From: Tanypteryx hageni
Lineage: Eukaryota > Arthropoda > Insecta > Odonata > Petaluridae
NCBI GenBank assembly: GCA_028673005.1
Contig: CM054116.1
Span: forward strand, 145,697,173 to 145,761,172
DNA length: 64,000 nucleotides
Reading direction: 5' to 3'
Shown here: piece by piece, positions 23,262-35,307 of the stretch
How positions within the stretch are numbered: position 1 is the stretch's first letter
How the letters are laid out: each line of letters starts with the position of its first letter
Made by a program: the position numbers and the translations under genes
Notes under the pieces: model-generated
Database searches by the model: none
What the model was told of the DNA's origin: nothing
Seen by the model: the letters and a program-made list of their open reading frames with translations, nothing else

Positions 23262-24566
23262 CAAGGTGCTAACCAAAAGTTCCGGGAATTAGAATAGTGC
23301 ACGCGAACCTCTTGTAGTACGGCCACTCGCCGCTAGGTAGTGCTGACAGTATCCTTTGTGAATAAGTGTGCAATGTGGTGTTCACAAGTTCTGTGCATTT
23401 CTGTAACATCGTGTTTTAGTGGTTCTGCGAATTTGTTTTGAACTGAAATGGCTGATGTTAAGGAGCAAAGAATTTGCCTCAAATTCTGCTTCAAACTCCG
23501 CAAAATGGCAGCAGAAACACACAGAATGTTTAAACAAGCATTTGGTGATGATGCTTTAAGCCAAAGCAAAACATTCCTTTGGTACAAACATTTCAAGGAC
23601 GGATGGACATCTGTTGACGACGAAGAGCATTCTGGTCGACCGTCGACAAGCACAACTCCGGAAAACGTTGCAGAAGTGCATGAGGCTATCCTGGCAGACC
23701 AAAGGCGAACAATCCATGACGTTTGTGACATCGTTGGAATGTCGTACGGGACGTGTCAACGCATTTTGTCGGAGGATTTGAACATGAGACGCAATGCTGC
23801 AAAATTTGTTCCGACACTGCTGAGAATGACCAGAAAGACCATCGTGTTCCTGTCTGCAGAGAGCTTGAAAATAAAGTTAGAGATGACCCCAACTTCATCT
23901 CCAAGGTCATTACTGGTGATGAATCTTGGATTTAAGGTTATGACCCTGAGACAAAGCAGCAGTCGTCACTGTGGAAGTCACCAAATTCGCCGCGGCTGAA
24001 AAAAGCATGTCAAGTTCGCAGTAATGTCAAGTCCATGCTGATTGTTTTTTTGACGTCGATGGGATTGTCCACAAAGAATTCCTCCTACCCAGTCAAATTG
24101 TCAATGGAAAGTTTTACTGCGATGTTTTGAAGCGGCTAAGGGAGAATGTCTGGCACAAATGCCCAGACAAGTGGTGCAACAATGACTGGGTGCTCCACCA
24201 TGACAATGCACCCGCCCACACGTCACTCATTATTAGGCAGTTCCTGGCTTCCAAAAACATGACAGTCATCCCCCACCTCCCCTACTCTCCTGACCTTGCT
24301 CCCTGCGACTTTTTCTTGTTCCCCAAAATGAAACTCCGGCTGAAAGGGCGATATTTTGACATGATTGAGTAGATCCGGGCAGAATCACAAGAGGTGCTTA
24401 ACATGCTCACACCTGCGGACTTCCAAGGATGCTTCGCATCATGGAAGAAATGCTGGGAACGCTGTATAAAAGCCCAATGGGACTACTTTGAAGGGGATGG
24501 TGGAAATTAGGACTTAGCGTAATTTTTTTTATGCACAAATTCCCGGAACTTTTGGGTAGCACCTCA
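23262..24566 (+). mobile_element. mariner (Tc1/mariner) transposon
   Basis: 1305 bases, the normal mariner size. Inverted ends share AGGTGCTA.CCAAAAGTTCC. TA is duplicated at 23260-23261 and 24567-24568. It interrupts the LINE fragment. It carries one transposase gene, now inactivated. Confidence 0.9.
23448..24510 (+). pseudogene. mariner transposase, frameshifted
   Basis: The about 354-codon span matches mariner length. The N-terminal part reads MADVKEQRICLKFCF, then the HTH region (WYKHFKDGW, EHSGRPSTS, VGMSYGTCQRIL). A frameshift near 23830 shifts to ..ENDQKDHRVPVCREL, and GDESW (first catalytic Asp) follows. A stop sits directly after GDESWI (23936). A second frame change lies near 24050 in a T run. 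Then come HHDNAPAHTS (second Asp) and YSPDLAPCDFFLFPK (third Asp), i.e. the D,D34D mariner triad in pieces. Another stop is at 24370-24372 before the C-terminal GDYFEG-like end. Normal function: cut-and-paste transposition at TA. This copy is dead. Confidence 0.9.
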
Positions 24567-24661
24567 TAGGGTATTAAGGATATGGAGTTTCCTGCGGGAA
24601 TCAAGATTAAGCCATGACATCTTTTTGTAATAGTCAGATATATGATCTGATTTTTTTTAAG

Positions 24662-24720
24662 GTAGGGCGAATAGTAGATGTTCTTTCTCCTAGGCAGGAA
24701 CTCGGCATCAGAGATGGAGT
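24662..24720 (-). mobile_element. PLE family Q, 5' stub of the minus arm
   Basis: The minus strand continues the PLE of 21500-22510 after the LINE: it ends ..CTACTATTCGCCCTACC just where the LINE begins. The inverted plus copy starts within the next bases with the same ACTATTCGCCCTAC, so the two copies meet 5' to 5' here. Confidence 0.6.
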
Positions 24721-25570
24721 ACTAACTATTCGCCCTACAGAAGAACGGATATTCCAGGCAGATGATTCTTAAGAAGACTGCCCAACAGGACATGGAGATA
24801 AACAACCCTGTTAAGGCCCTCAAAAGGACCGGTGAGAGCCAAGAGGGAGAGACAGAAAAGAAGCTGGCCGCATATGCAGTGGTCCATATGTATCAGGCAC
24901 AATGGAAAAGATATCCAGAATCCTAGCTGGCCATAATGTCGTGATGAGATTCACATCAGTAAAGAAGACATGTGACCTACGCCCCAAGGCCAAGGACCGC
25001 ATACCTCAGGTCATACGATGGTGTATAAAAGGTTAAATGCACGTGGGGCTATTCTTACATCGGCCAAACAGGAAGATCCCTAAAATGCAGACTAAAAGAA
25101 CACCAAAGGGCACTGATCAACAAGCAAGGCTGTCTCTCAGCCGTCGCAGAACACGCATGGTCAGAGCTGGGGCACACCATCTCCATTGAGGACGCGAAAG
25201 TTATCGCGAGGGAAAACAGATATTTTCCCAGATTAATACATGAAGCCATCAAAATAACCAAACATCCTGCTAATTTCAACAGGGAAGATGGATACACCCT
25301 TGCAGGTAAATGGAAATGGGTATTCCAGCCTATCCGCCGAAGAGAAAATGGCCCTGAAAAGGGCCGATGAGACCCTAGCACCAATCACAGTGCTCCAGAC
25401 GAGCCAATCACAGCTCTCTAGTGCCAGCCGCTGCACCCATATATACCGGGGAAAATCCTATGGACACCACTTCGAACTGAAGATGTTTCCTGGAATGGAA
25501 ACGAAACTGTTGTCATCACAAGTCACCAGACGCGGTGGAACACCGAAAGCCATATATCCAATTGCAACAA
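24721..25570 (+). mobile_element. Penelope-like element, family Q, plus arm
   Basis: Inverted copy of 21500-22510. It covers the pre-nuclease linker (frame-broken), the GIY-YIG region (CTWGYSYIGQTG, KEHQRALINKQGCL, VIARENRYFPRLIHEA) and the same 3' untranslated part with a hammerhead-like motif. No long frame survives because of frame changes around 24900 and 25040. It is 5'-truncated at the junction with the minus arm and abuts a Tigger relic at about 25571. Confidence 0.8.
25477..25514 (+). other. Hammerhead ribozyme-like motif, PLE plus arm
   Basis: Same motif as 21723-21760: CTGAAGA, bulged T, GTTTCC/GGAAAC stem with a TGGAAT loop, GAAAC-TGTT-GTC. It is identical between the two arms, consistent with constraint or with recent common origin. 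Confidence 0.55.
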
Positions 25571-27359
25571 TCGTGGGCCATTTAATGACACAGTGCATCC
25601 TCATCATCAGAAGACAGAACACCAACACTTTCTTCCATCAATGATTTTGAGGCAAATGCGGAAGCATAGGATGTTGACGGAGTTGAAGATGAAATAGAAG
25701 CTGACGGACTTGAAGTTTCCAAGCTTACTCTGCTTGGTTCTTTCATCAAGAAAGACATGATGGATAATTGTTTGGCTGCTTTCCTCTTTTCATGCAATAA
25801 TAATTAATAGGGCTCCGATGACTTTTTCAAGTCTCTATATACTTTTCCACTTCATTCTACACTTGGGTCTCCATCTACAAAGTTTTGGAGGGCATTCTCA
25901 ATCATATTAATGGATCCTTGAAGAACTGAGTTACTGAGTTCTTTTTTTACTTCTTCTTCACTGTCGTCACCTTTGTCTGGAGGGTTCTCAATAAGCTTCA
26001 GCTCCTTGTGAAGCTGTATTAATTCCTCATTGCTCATCTACTCCTTGTGTTCTTTGATCAGGTTTTCAATATCATCTGCATTCACTACTTCAAATCCTGC
26101 CTCCTAGGTGAACACATTGTTAACAACTTTTAAGTGATAATTGGTTACAGTAAAGCCTCTGAATTTGTGTATGAATTTCGGAAGCAACTTTTTCCACGAA
26201 CTATTTAAGCAACTTAGGTTGACATCATTCCAAGCTTCTACAATTATGTATTATGCTTGCTTGATGTTAAATGACTTCCAGAATTCAGTCACTGTTGGCT
26301 TGTATTCCCCATCTGTTGCTTGAATAAGTTTGGCAAATGTTCTTCTAAAGTAATATGTCTTAAATGAATAGATGACTCCCTGGTCCATCGACTGGAGTAA
26401 AGTGGTTGTCCTTGGTGGCAAGAATACAACTTTTATATTTTCATTCAGATCATAGACTTTCCAGGGGCATTGTCGATATGAGGAGGATTTTGAATATTAA
26501 ATTTTCTTTCCTACAATACTCCTCAAGTTCAGTCGGGAGTTGCCTGGAGAACCATTCCACAAAAATCAAAGCTGTCATCCATGCAGTTTTATTGAACCTC
26601 CAGTGTACTGGGAGCTTAGCCTTGAGGAGTCCCTTAAATGCCCTTGGTGTCAGCTTTAACTTGTAGTCTCCTTTACAGTTGCTTCCAAGCATTACACTGA
26701 TTCTGTCTATTGAATGTTTGAATCCTTTAACTGAAGCTTCGTTCTTCGAGATGTATGTTCTGCTGGGACTTTTTTTTTCAGTATAATCCAGTTTCATCCA
26801 CGTTGAATATTTGTTTTGCAGAAAATCCCCTTCTTCTGTAATTTTTACAAGGTCATCCAGAAGCTTGTATTGCTTCGTGATTGGCACTTCTTGATTCACC
26901 AGTGAATTTCCTGTTGTGTAGATTTTGGCGGTTTTGAAACTTCGAAAACCACCCACTACTGGCAGTAAATCCTCCCTTTGGCAACTCCTCCACCGAATAC
27001 TGCTTGGAAAGATCTTCATAAAGGCTTTTGGCTTTGGCTGTGCATGCATTGTAAGTAGTGTCTGACCCCCGTTCTACTTGGTTTTCAATCCAGCTGCATA
27101 ACATCGACTCCATGGCTTGCATGATAGGTGGACAGTTATAGCATACAAAAGAAGTTTCAAACTTTGTTCCTGCTTTGCAGGCATTCTTGATTTTCTCCAT
27201 GTTTTTCTTAATGGTTTGCAAAGTACTTTCACTAAAGCCTGTTGTATTGGAAATCTCATATGTCTTCTTACCTTCTTCATACATGGTAATTATCTTCATT
27301 TTCTCCTCCATACTAATTGTTTTTCTAGGCTTCTTCGGCACTGTAGGTTTCTCAACCAT
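25571..27359 (-). pseudogene. Tigger-like (pogo) transposase
   Basis: The N-terminus (27359) reads MVEKPTVPKKPRKTISMEEK, a CENP-B-type helix-turn-helix, followed by a second CENP-B HTH region (MQAMESMLCSWIENQ, then ASSGWFSKFQNRQNLH). After a frameshift near 26980 comes the DDE core (DFLQNKYSTWMKLDYTEKK, RISVMLGSNCKGDYKLKL, LPVHWRFNKTAWMT). The third block continues near 26485 in another frame (NIQNPPHIDNAP-like). An acidic C-terminal part lies at 26037-25852 and 25797-25582. Several stops and frame changes make it inactive. The family resembles Tigger transposases of vertebrates and arthropods. Its terminal repeats are not resolved. Confidence 0.8.
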
Positions 27360-29280
27360 GATGAATTCTGAAATAAGGATAAAAAATATCGTAAAATGCT
27401 ATTGTTTATCTTGTATAGAACAATAATTTTAATTTTAAAATAAAATATTAACATATTAATAAAAAATTAAATTAATTAAAGTAATTAAATGATTTAATGA
27501 AAACATTTTTTTGAAAACAAATTAAAATAACAATACGTATAGTCATTGAAGTGACTGCAGACTAACCAAATAAAATTCTTACCAATAAATTTGGTTACAA
27601 GGCAAGTTGTGATATGGTTTCTACTTCAACAGCTGGGGGAAGACTATCATATATTATTTGCGTTGCTTCCACTTGAGGGCACGTGCTGTCATTAGAGATT
27701 TTTACCCCGTGCCACGTTGCGTCACATTGTATATAGTAAATTGTGAATCATCCATGGAAATGCTGGAGTATCTAAAGAGTCGTCCTATGGAATAATTAAA
27801 TCTCAAGATTATTTTATTTATGGTGAAAACACTGCAGATAGCACATATGCAAACATCAAATCACAAAGTCATACAAAAAACATGCGTGTAGAAATAGCTA
27901 GCTGTATAGATAAATGGATGGAAGGGTATATGGATGGATGCATGCATGAATGAATGTATGGATGGATGCATGGATGGATGGATGAAAGGACACATGGTTT
28001 TATGGATGTAGGGAGAGAGAGAGAGAGAGAGTGTCAATTATAAAAAACAGGTATAGAGTACTACACAAGCTGAGTTAGAGAAAATGGCCTCTTTTCCTGG
28101 CCTGTTGGGTAGATTTCGCTATTCGCCTGCAGATGATAATTTTCGAATTTTTTTTCCAAATCGCATATTTATGAAAATTATCGCATATTTATGAAAATTT
28201 TCGCAATTTATGAAAATTTTCGCATATCTCTGAGAGGTGGGATATTTTCTTCAAGCATGTATCTCTGAGAAAACATAAATGGAGAGAGCGTAAAACGAGA
28301 ACTGGATGTATTTGTATGGGTATCCAATTTCAAACAAAATTGGAAAGGTACACTCCATGTTGGAGTACACAGTTTCCGAATGCATTCTTTGAGATTTCAC
28401 AATGTTCACAATATTTTTCGCAAAGATGAGTATTTAACGAGAAGCTAGCAAGGCATGTTGTAAAATACATGTAGGTCTTTTTGTATAGCAGTCGTAATAA
28501 TTGTCCGATTTTAACCAAAATTGGAATCGGTCGACCAATTTTAGCAGAACTCCCCAATAACAAATTTCATCAAAATAAAGAAATTCAAACTTGCTTATCC
28601 CATTTGAAACTGATAACGCATCCAGCATAAAAATATATTTTACGTTGTAGTAAATGCATCACTTCCATCATCGATATATGTATCGAAACTCGAATGACAT
28701 CGTGGAAAAATATGGCGGAATGAGGCTGTCGCTTTCTGGTTAGCATCTGCTTCCGAGTCGCAATCATTTTTTAATTAAAATGAGGATCGGAACCGAAGAA
28801 CTGGATTATAAAAAGTCTGTTCCAGTTATTTAGATTCTTGAAGGAACCGGCAGAACCGAGGAACCAAAGAACCAAACATCTCATCCCTAGTTTCAATATA
28901 CAATTTTTTTTGTCTTCTTGGTTGCCTTCTCTTAATTGAACAGTATCTTCAGTCATGATGACTATGCTATTATGTTCCAATTTTCTTTGTATTAATAAAA
29001 TTGTGGCTGTATAGTGACTATTTCCTCACTCTGTATATATAAATAAATGCAGGTATCTTCATTTACTCTAATTCCTATTCCTTAATGCTCCTGCATGATT
29101 TATTCAGCGTGAGATCAACATATGTTCCGCCAAATGCATTCTGTTATTCATTTATATTCAAGTTTTACTGTTCAATTTTAAATATACCTAATTGCAATGC
29201 AAATGATGACCTATTCTACGCTACTTTGGTGTATTATTTATATAATACTACCTATGTTCATTTCCATTAATAGAATCTCA
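27360..29280. other. Intronic stretch, simple repeats only
   Basis: Contains GGAT-type microsatellite at about 27910-27990, a GA run at about 28014-28031, and three imperfect tandem units of TCGCATATTTATGAAAAT at about 28162-28222. No genes or terminal repeats are recognised elsewhere in it. Confidence 0.55.
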
Positions 29281-30954
29281 GGAACAAATTAAATCTTATA
29301 ACGTCATTTCTTATGTAAGTACGTGTTCCAAATAGCGCTATTTCAGTTAGCGCTCGATTTTCCTGGCACCATTTAAGAGCATTAATCGGGAAGTGGGTGT
29401 ATTCTTCTCTAACAGATATCCAGAATATATCCAGAGACATTCGGCATACTTGATTTTCAGAGTGCAATCAGTTGAAAGAGAAGCTAACTCTTCTTCTTCG
29501 GAGAGAGTAAAAACACATAAGTCAGTTATCACTGGTGTGAACAAGTTCCTTACCCATTTATATTTCTCTGTAGTCAAGGATGGAAAGTAACGCTCGGTAT
29601 TGTGCTCTAGAGTTGCTAAATGCTCCACCACGAAAGCAACGATTTCTTTCGTATGGGTTTTTGGAATCAGAGGAAGCATTTCAAGATTACTTTCTCTAGC
29701 TCTCTTTTTCCAGATGACTATTTTTCTCTGCAATGCCAGTAGCTTATCCATAGAAGTCAGGATGTTTTCATTCTGCTCTTGCATGCTGGTGTTCACATTA
29801 TTCAGATACCTAAATATATCTGCCAAATATGCTAATTTGGCGCCACAAAGTTCAAAGCTAAGATATTCACAAAAATCACAGTTTCCCTGTGTTTCAAAAA
29901 ATAGTAACATCTCTTCTTTAAGTTCATATACATGAGCCAACACTCTTCCCCTTGACAGCCATCTTATTTTTGTGTATAAAACTAAATATTTGTATTGCGA
30001 ATCCATAGCATTACAAAACTGTTTGGAGACAGGTCTTTAGAGGTCTTGATTTCACAAAATTAATCATTCAGACAACTCGGTCTAATACAGCATTAATGTC
30101 TTTCCAACAAGGGCTTCCCGGTGCAAAAAACAATGGGTACCTAGTTATTTTAGTTAGATTCTGTTGTTTTACAAGTGAGACGAAGCCTTTGACAGATCTC
30201 AATGGATGGAGCACCGTCGGTACAGCACGTAACTTCCATGAAATTTCCAAATGTTCTAAGTAAGAAGTCAAAGTATCGAATATATCTCGACCTCTTGTGT
30301 ATTCTGGGAGTTCTCTGCAGCACAAAAATTGACTATTATTTCATTTTCATGAATGAAGAGAACAAATGCTAATAGTTGTGCTTTGCTGCTAATATCGGTT
30401 GACTCGTCAACTTGCAAAGCAAAGTCTGACATTTTAAGCTTATTAGAAACATTTTCCTCTATGTTAGATGGCATCTTCTAACCTTCGAATTGTATCATTG
30501 GAAAGTGGAATTTTGGCAATTTCTTGTTCCACTTCATCACCGAGCATTGTCCTAACTATCGCATGCACGCAGAAAAAATAAGTGACTCAGCCATAGCGTG
30601 GAGCTTTATTTTTTGAGCTATGATTTCTGCTACCTGATAAGAAGCAATTTGAACTCCATCAGACACTTTACCGTTTTTTTTCTTCGAAGTAACTCACTTG
30701 TTTAGAATGCAGTTCCATCAACCTTTTGAAATAGTTCAAATCTTTTCCTTCAAGGTGTGCATGTTTTGTGACGAAATGTCACTTGAATTTGCTGGGAACC
30801 ATGGCTTTGTTTGATAGTTTCTCACTGCACACAACACATTGGAACAGGACAATCTTTATCTCCAAACCAAGAAAAGCCCAGACCCAAATAACTGTCCATA
30901 TACATGCGAGAAACCTTAGCAATCATACTTGGCTTGCTCCCGCTGGGTTCTCTG

Positions 30955-31105
30955 TCAATTCGTCGCAGGCAATTTGTCGCATGTCAAATTCATCTCAATA
31001 CAATTTCATCGCAAGGCGAATTCATCGCAAGACAAATTTGTCTCAAGGTAAATTCGTCGCATGGCAAATTCATCGTATGGCAAATTCATCGTATGGCAAA
31101 TTCAG
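30955..31105 (-). repeat. 16-bp minisatellite array, left arm
   Basis: About nine imperfect units, consensus GCAAATTCGTCGCATG on the plus strand. It forms the left terminal array of the inserted element. Confidence 0.75.
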
Positions 31106-32857
31106 TAACCATTGAGGAAATAGGAAATATTTTTCTGTTATTTTCAATGTCACGATTTTCATAGTGAAATCCCAAGTCATGCATTGACAGTGAAATGTCC
31201 CGCTGTCCAAGATGCAGATAAATTTTTGTCCAACTATGTTTTTCATATGCTATAAAAATATCTGACAATACTTTCTTGCTAAATACTCTTCTCACTCAAA
31301 CATAAGTTGTTTCCATTTCCATTATTTCCCTTATAACAGCTTTCTATGACTACTCTTCCAGCATTGCAGCAGAGATAACCACATATAAACACGAAATAAA
31401 ATACAAATGAAAGTGTTGCACGGGACCCTCTGTCAATCTGGAATCCATGTATCAATGAATCAAGGAAAAGAAAAAGGATCTCGTAACTTTTAGCTCTCCG
31501 TCAGCCATTTAGGATGAAACAAAATAAGAAAATCTGATGTAGCCACCACATATCTTTCTCCATACCTGTAATATTTCTAAAAATTCCAAATAGCTTACAT
31601 AATAATAAATATTTTAAGAAACTGTGAGAAAATTTTCGACTTTACAAAGAACAGAAATAAACTCAAACCATAGCCTTCTGATATAGGATATAGCCACCAA
31701 GTTCCAACAATTAAGAAAAGAAAAAGGAGCATTACAAAGACGTAAATAAGCGTCAATTGTTAACAATAGTCATTGGTAGGTGGAATGGTGATGTCAGCTA
31801 AAAATATAAGATATCTCTTAAACAATGCATTGTATGGGAAAATGTTTCAAACAAAGGTTGTAGAAAAATAAATTTCCTACAACTTTTATTCCAATATATT
31901 TTTACATTTATCAAATATTTCAAAATAATGGATGTGACAAGAGTACACACCCACTTCCGGTTGACCAATTTTTACCAAAAACTAATCAATTATTGTGACT
32001 TTCATAAAAATTTTAAATATAAAATTTCGCATTGAGCTGATGAATAGTTTTTGAGTTAGAGCACCCACAAAATAGCTTTCAAATACACACACACCCACAG
32101 ACATCGAGAAAATGGTCAAAACGTGTTAAGGGAACCTCAAAACGTATTTCTGTTGAAATCTCAAAGTCGATTTTTTTCTTGAAAACAATACTTTCCCCTA
32201 TACTACATATGGAGAAAGTAATAACATATATTAATAAGATATTTTGAAAAAATTGAAATCATGCCAAAATCAAAATCCGACTTTCTTTTAGTTAACGAAC
32301 ACCTGTTCTCTTACCATTTCCCTAAAATCATGTCCGTTCTCCCCCATCTCTCCATGTTGTCACAGCCAATGTCTCAAGCAAGGCCTCTGATTGGGTAGCG
32401 TCAGTTCTTAATGACCATAACGCGTGCATGGAAACACACGTTGACTATTTTCCACATTTTTCTTAGAATTCACTTCCCGTCATCCCCTCCTCCATAGTGT
32501 CATTCTTTTCCTTTACCTTATCTCCCCCTGGTTTTTCCCTTTCCCTTCCAACTTCACTCCTCCCGCTAATCACCTAGGACTCCCAGTGTTATCCACTCTC
32601 TCTCCCACTCTCTCCCAAATCAACATTAAACCAACCTCCCATCTAGCCCCACTTCCCCCTCGCTTCTCCCTTCCTTTCTCCACCTTTTTGTTTCCTTTCC
32701 AACCTCCTCCTGTTTCTGGCCATTTATTTTTTATTCTTGTTGCCTAATTTATTCAGAAATTATGAGGCATCGTCAACCCTTCCCATACACTAAATATGGT
32801 GTATCGCAGGAATAATGAAGAAAAGGATTTCCCATTTCCTCAACGATTCCTGAATTT

Positions 32858-33085
32858 GCATCAAATTTGTCATGCGACGAATTTGTCTTGCGATGAATTT
32901 GAAACACGACGAATTTGCCTTGAGATGAATTTGTCATGCGACAAATTTGCCATGCGACAATTTTGCCATGCAACAACAAATTTGCCTTGCAACGAATTTG
33001 CCTTGGGACGAATTTGCCTTGCGACGAATTTGCCTTGGGATGAATTTGTATTACGACGAATTTGACACTCGACAAATTGCCCGCA
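32858..33085 (+). repeat. 16-bp minisatellite array, right arm
   Basis: About fourteen imperfect units, consensus GACGAATTTGCCTTGC, inverted relative to the left arm. A weaker relative of the same repeat is visible at about 46935-47030. Confidence 0.75.
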
Positions 33086-33834
33086 ACGAACTGGTGGGAT
33101 ACCGTCCCGCTGGTACTGGGGTTTTCCTTAATATGTTCTTCATATTTTTCACTGCTACATTTTCTTGTAATAAATCTGTCCATTTTTAGAGGCACAATTT
33201 TTAGCAATGATATTTGGATGAAACAACAAATATCAGTTTCCTAATTATTTTATACAGAATAAACTCATGAATCATGCATTCACGGACACCAAATTGTAGT
33301 ATAGGCCAGCCACGAATCTATGCTAGTACTGATTTGATAAAGGAATGCGCAACAGTCTCGGACAGCCAGGAAGGTTACCGCAGGCGAAGCATGCTATATA
33401 CATCATCATAGAGACTTAGAGAGCAACAAGAACCAATCAGTTGTCTATGACTCATGCACAAGGGATTCGGTTACTATGACAATGCTGACAAGGTTGTTGT
33501 CAGGCTTACCGTTTACATGCCTTCCAAAGCAGTGATGATTGGGCTGAATTCAACAAGTCTTAATACCGTGAGTTAGTTTCTTTTTTTTTTAAACTGTGTA
33601 TATAATTGGTGGAAGAGAGACAGATTAGCAATTTCTCTTCAAAGTTCAAAGTCTCGTGGCACACTTGGGAAATGTTTGCGGCACACTGGTTGAGAACCAC
33701 TGTACTAGATAGAAAGTTAAAAATGTTCACTATTTGTGTGATGTTTAATGCCATCTATAACACCGCAGAATAAATTTTTTGGAAAATCAGAGAGCATGAG
33801 GAGGGCACTTTTTAGGCTGGTTTCCAAAGGAAAC

Positions 33835-34010
33835 ATAACTTTATGAAATGGCCGTGTTTGTGTGTGTGTGTGTCCCCTACTAACAACTTTTGCAACAATG
33901 GACCGATTTTCATGAGGCTCGTGCTGCCAGGGTGCACCTCTGGGCTATATTTTATTTCATGAAGACTGAAGTCCCGGGTTCGATTCCAGGAACGTTTTTC
34001 CCTATTTGTT
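33835..34010 (+). mobile_element. SINE-like fragment with Pol III B-box
   Basis: Holds a (GT)n stretch (33859-33872), then GGGTTCGATTCCAGGAAC (about 33975), a good B box, followed by a T run. There is no clear A box or target duplication. Bases 34011-34860 beyond are AT-rich without recognised features. Confidence 0.35.
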
Positions 34011-35307
34011 TTACATAGGAAATCTCAAATCCATCGTAAAGAGATGTTTTCTTTATTAATACTTTAAAATATCTTAAAATTGTGATATCAGAGTGAGTTT
34101 TGTACTGTTCTAAGGAAAAAAGAATATAGATTCTAATTCTTATCACAGAATTTCGATAATTGATCATGTTTTCTCGAATTTCTACTAAAACAGCATTTTG
34201 TGTTTTAAATTGCATTTTATCAGATTGTTGCCATGGAGATAATTATTACCGAACTCGACTTGAGCATAGACGAGTGAACAAATGGGTTATTTCCTTTTCC
34301 CCTCAGCTACCCTTCAGCACTGGGCAGTTGAACCATACATATTAGCGTATAAACAGTAGCACTAATTAAATTTGTTTATTTAAAAAAAATACATGCAAAA
34401 TATGTCAAAAAGAGTTTTTGCCATTGCTTTTAGCATTTTAAATTAATTTTAATAATGCTTAATTAATTTGTTTTCCAATTTTTCTCTATCACTGATAAAC
34501 TATGAATTAAAAGTGGTATTTATGGTATGAGAAGTCCTTGAAATAACTAAAACATACTGAAACATTTCCTTTCAATATAATATACTTAATCAATTCAGGA
34601 TGTTAACTTTGGGAAATCAGCCTATATTAGTCCTAGTTTGGACTTCTTGTTCATAATGTAGTCTGTTCATATCATAAGTCATTAGATTAGAAACTTAACA
34701 TGTATATGAATGTACTTTTCAAACCAATTTTTTTAATAAATTACTTTATGTGATATTATAATCTAAGGAATTCGCCTCAACTTTGTGGTAAGTGATAATC
34801 ATACTTCAGAAGAAAAGAACTATGTAATTTCCACAAAAATGCCTTTTGTATGACTGGCTTTAATAAATAACTAGAATAGTCAGACGAGGCAAGCATTCCA
34901 CAGTATTCTGCATATACTGGGTAAATGGGGGGAAAAGCAAAGGAGAGAGGAAAGGGGGGGGGATATCAGCAAAGGGTTTGGGTGGGCAAAGCGATGGACA
35001 ATCAAATAGTAATCCAGGAAGGAAGCGGGTGAGAGGTGGGAGGGGCAGGGATAAAAAGGGTGGCAGAAAATTACAGTGTGTTTGCATATGAATCAATTTG
35101 GGCACACATAAAAGGGGGAGGGCTTTTGAAAAAGAAACTCGTTGGTCAGAAAGCTTTTGGACTCAAAAATCACAATTTCAAATTGCTCCAGAGCATCCAT
35201 CCTGAACCCCTTCGTTTCTACATGGAGCACCTTTGGGATTAAATCACTATTGGCCCATCAGATACTTGGCAAAGTGTGATGAGGAATTTTTTTGTTGCAG
35301 AACACTG

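Larger units (their letters stand above)
22511..24661 (-). mobile_element. LINE 3' fragment inserted in the PLE (split by mariner)
   Basis: On the minus strand a 5' remnant (24661-24569) reads YYKKMSWLNLDSRRKLHIL. After the mariner (23262-24566) it resumes with FLSSLHEKNIHRSRTLNI and SCRLWN near 23220-23090, the conserved C-terminal tail of LINE reverse-transcriptase proteins. Near the 3' end are an AATAAA signal (CCAATAAAGAC) and T/C-rich tail sequence (to about 22511). Only the last part is kept, as is usual for 5'-truncated LINE copies. Flanking PLE sequence on both sides (CTATTCGCCCTAC and AAGAACAG) shows the target. Confidence 0.7.
30947..33104. mobile_element. Mutator-like element with minisatellite terminal repeats
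   Basis: 2158 bases inserted in the hAT transposase. It is flanked by a 9-base duplication TCCCGCTGG (30938-30946 and 33105-33113), the size expected for Mutator-like elements. Inverted ends share GGCAATTTGTCG and TGTCAAATTC and are mostly tandem units of about 16 bases (unit GACGAATTTGCCTTGC). They occupy about 30955-31105 and, inverted, about 32858-33085. Just inside both arrays is a GTTGAGGAAATGGGAAAT-like block. The interior (31110-32850) has no transposase, so it is non-autonomous. The class is inferred from end structure and duplication length only. Confidence 0.65.
29347..33183 (-). pseudogene. hAT transposase with BED-type zinc finger
   Basis: The N-terminus MDRFITRKCSS..ENPSTSG (33183-33105) is separated by the insert from SMIAKVSRMYMDSYLGLGFS (30930 on), then CVVCSEKLSNKAM..KFK and HFVTKHAHLEGKDLNYFKRL, a BED-type zinc finger. 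Removing the insert and one target duplication restores the reading frame at the junction. Further on are FALQVDESTDISSKAQLLAF (first catalytic region), GRDIFDTLTSYLEHLEISWK with a frameshifted DGAPSM block, and a 219-residue open stretch (30006-29350) with WLSRGRVLAHVYELKEEM. Multiple stops and frame changes. Related proteins in animals are ZBED5/SCAND3/FAM200-like. Confidence 0.8.
29281..33702 (-). mobile_element. hAT element (ZBED5/FAM200-like), split by a Mutator-like insert
   Basis: The 5' end on the minus strand is CAGTGGTTCTCAACC (33702-33688), a typical hAT terminus. The transposase coding region starts at 33183 and runs, with a 2.16-kb interruption (30947-33104), to about 29350. I could not find the matching 3' terminus, so the element is probably truncated near 29281. 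Confidence 0.7.

Noticed and set aside
29600..29935. 111-residue plus-strand frame
   Set aside because: Antisense of the hAT transposase open stretch 30006-29350.
30955..33085. Short regularly spaced repeats suggesting a CRISPR-like array
   Set aside because: Units are contiguous without unique spacers, lie in an animal genome and form terminal arrays of an inserted element.
32773..33207. 144-residue frame with a repeated 16-residue-like pattern, a possible repeat protein
   Set aside because: It is the hAT N-terminus running into a 16-bp minisatellite array; the repetition comes from DNA repeats read in one frame.
34860..35242. Small genes in the purine-rich stretch
   Set aside because: G-rich low-complexity 3' region of a PLE; no protein similarity recognised.
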